From: Isoetes taiwanensis
Lineage: Eukaryota; Streptophyta; Lycopodiopsida; Isoetales; Isoetaceae
Direction of reading: 5' to 3'
Assembly (NCBI GenBank): GCA_021234155.1
Contig: JAJEKV010000062.1
Location: 6,540,432 to 6,604,431 of the forward strand
DNA: 64,000 bases
The notes below the pieces were generated by a model, which was given only the letters and a program-made list of their open reading frames with translations, had not been told where the DNA came from and did no database searches. Position numbers and translations under genes: made by a program. Positions 62,294 through 64,000 of the stretch are shown one piece after another (positions within the stretch are counted from its first letter, which is position 1; each line of letters starts with the position of its first letter).

Positions 62294-62768
62294 GACAAAA
62301 AAAAAATTTGCTGCGGCTGCAGCGAAAGGGCCTGAAGGAAAACGAACACGCAGAGAGCGTGGTGAGTGGAGGATATTGTGTTCAAATTGTTTGAGAGGCA
62401 AACCGGTTAGGCGTTGAAACAACTTGTGCAGAAATGCAGACCAACGGTTGTAAGCTTCTTCCAAAGACAAATTAACGTCTACAATAATAATCTTGCATCT
62501 TTTGAAGAACCTCTCATCTCTGAGAAATTTGTTGCCATTGTTCAAGTGGAAGTTCTTCCCTTGGCCCATTTTTTTGCTTAGGCATGCGACTAAAGCGTCT
62601 CTTAGTAGTCCGAAAGCTAATTGTATTTTTGTACAGGCTTTCTTGAAGGAAATTTTGAATGACTTATGCATTTACAATAAACGAGGAACCAAGCAAGGCA
62701 CATACGAGCTCAAGCCCGAGTTTCGGCGAGCATCTACTGCAGAAGAAGCAGCAGAGCCTGCAGAATAG
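62294..62768 (+). pseudogene. GTF2F2: TFIIF subunit beta (RAP30-like) pseudogene, last two exons
   Basis: TFIIF-beta is a general transcription factor that joins RNA polymerase II to the promoter; its C-terminal winged helix binds DNA. Exon a (62294-62446) reads KGPEGKRTRRERGE and then, after one missing T, EDIVFKLFERQTG, a TAG in place of the conserved Trp (62408-62410), and ALKQLVQKC. Exon b (62637-62768) reads AFLKEILNDLCIYNKRGTKQ, TYELKPEFRR and an Ala/Glu tail ending at TAG 62766-62768. Splice signals remain around the 190-bp intron (acceptor TTTTTGTACAG). One frameshift and one nonsense codon make it inactive as written. Upstream exons are not visible within 2 kb. The retained intron means a DNA-level copy. 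Confidence 0.8.
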
Positions 62769-63250
62769 GTTAGAGGCTGTACATAGATGGAACTTTTTTG
62801 TATGCTATCAAGTCTGGAAGGCAAAGATTGTACATGTTTTTGATTGACATTTGTACCATATAAAGTGAACAATGCATTTTGGAATAAGATCAGCCTATTT
62901 GTTGCTTTCTAACTAGTGGCATATTGGTTCCGGCTATTTGTTCCATTGTGTTCTTGCCAAAGTAATCTTGCCTACATTGAACCGAAAATACTCACTCCTT
63001 TGGGGATTATGACAAAGATTATCATGGTCCATTTGGGCAAATGGAAATTATTTCAATTATTTAATTGCTCAAACCGAAGCATTCTTATTACATCGACCCA
63101 TCGCATTTACCGGTACAGTACGGTGCTACATAATCCAGGTTGTTTTTATCATTGGGTGGGGAGACTAAAATATTTCCATGAGGAATAGAATGCTTAAAGT
63201 TATGGTCTGCAATATCTATATGCTTATTTACCTTGGTCTTTGCATCATAG
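62769..63250. other. no gene recognised
   Basis: Follows the TFIIF-beta remnant; possible 3' untranslated sequence at first, then nothing recognised. Confidence 0.3.
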
Positions 63251-63335
63251 GTCCGTGTTTTGCAAGAAGTGAAAGAAATCTATCAAGCTAGGTTAGATGT
63301 TCTCGGGGTTTGTTGTTGGGACTCTCATCTTGCGG
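63251..63335 (+). other. exon-like segment, unrecognised
   Basis: An 85-bp stretch sits between a good acceptor (TTTGCATCATAG) and a strong donor (GTAAGT). It reads VRVLQEVKEIYQARLDVLG and on to CCWDSHLA without stops. The combination of signals and sensible peptide suggests an internal exon of an unknown gene that continues beyond the window. Confidence 0.35.
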
Positions 63336-64000
63336 GTAAGTTGTGCTATTATTACGTGTCTTTACGCATAGCTAGTTATTTGGATGACATTTACATTGGG
63401 AATCTTCGAGGTAAGAAATGGTGCAAATGAACAAAGCATCCTAAAGCATGTGCATAGCATATATAATGACATTGGGGTTCAGGATATTACAGTGCAAATT
63501 GAGGTTGATCAAACATAAAAGTTGTTAGATTGATGTGATTGATTACAAGTGATTTTAAAAGTAAGTTGTAAGGTGGATATATTTTTGAATTGGTTCATGT
63601 CCCTGTTAGAATGGCAAAAGTACTAGTTTATGCTTGCGGCATGCCAATTTTCGACTATCACAGTTCATGCATGGTGGAATCATTTAGACAGGTGTATAAG
63701 ATATTGTGTGATATCTTTAGTCTATAGTGCAATGGAGATGCATTGAACTGAGATTTCATTCAAATCATACATGCATAACACGAGTCGACTTTTGAAGAAG
63801 CAAATCGTCCCTTAACGGCAAATTCTCCTTGTAAGGGCCTAATGAGTTTGTTAGGGTGGGCCAAAGGCCAAGGAGAAAATGCTTGTTGAAAGCAATCTGT
63901 GCAAAGGCGGCAATTCGGTTGTAATTGCGGTTTGAAAGTAGGCATTGTGATAGAGATCAAGAGCGAGGTTTCTTAGAGAGATGCAAGGGTTGCATTACTT
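63336..64000. other. no gene recognised
   Basis: Mostly AT-rich; a minus-strand 66-codon frame at 63760-63960 has Cys-x2-Cys but no family match. Confidence 0.3.

Noticed and set aside
62258-62671. 137-residue minus-strand frame
   Set aside because: It lies antisense to the TFIIF-beta exons, whose protein match on the plus strand is clear.

Overview
This window is nuclear DNA from a land plant with a large, repeat-rich genome, probably a non-seed vascular plant such as a fern. The evidence is spliced plant housekeeping genes (a TRM4/NSUN2-type RNA methyltransferase, and HSCB- and TFIIF-beta-like remnants), a PPR gene built of back-to-back 31-residue S motifs with close pseudogene relatives, and many nested LTR and LINE retroelements. 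The placement as a fern is an inference from style; I cannot name the species.

Layout. 0-11 kb is a graveyard of elements: two LINE 3' ends, a 248-bp terminal-inverted-repeat (TIR) element, pieces of one LTR family arranged head to head, and a Ty3/gypsy integrase with its 914-bp 3' LTR. 11.77-19.29 kb holds the one nearly complete host gene, a 16-exon TRM4/NSUN2 homologue with an antisense LINE in intron 4, a GC-AG intron, and one missing T that breaks the frame in exon 14. 20.90-25.90 kb is a young Ty1/copia element with near-identical LTRs, a 5-bp target duplication and a long open pol frame. 28.35-29.87 kb (minus) is the PPR gene, interrupted near its 3' end. 35.09-36.74 kb and 44.97-46.57 kb are two copies of one duplicated block carrying a degenerate RING-H2 frame and a PPR pseudogene. 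Between them lie a Ty3/gypsy element whose promoter region carries a perfect heat-shock element (39.4-42.5 kb), a copia element inserted into its reverse transcriptase (42.47-44.12 kb), and a second copy of the 248-bp TIR element in flipped orientation. 47.6-48.7 kb is a decayed but intron-bearing HSCB (Hsp20/J-type co-chaperone) gene. 49.04-60.12 kb is an 11.1-kb Ty3/gypsy Tat-like element with LTRs, a CAAAA target duplication, decayed gag-pol, and a further 4 kb of coding-like sequence after pol. 62.29-62.77 kb is the 3' end of a TFIIF-beta gene with a frameshift and a nonsense codon.

The genes do not form a functional unit: this is host genes separated and damaged by retroelements. Several lesions are single missing bases in short homopolymer runs, so assembly error must be weighed against true decay. 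I saw no CRISPR array, operon-like system, functional rRNA or intact tRNA gene.
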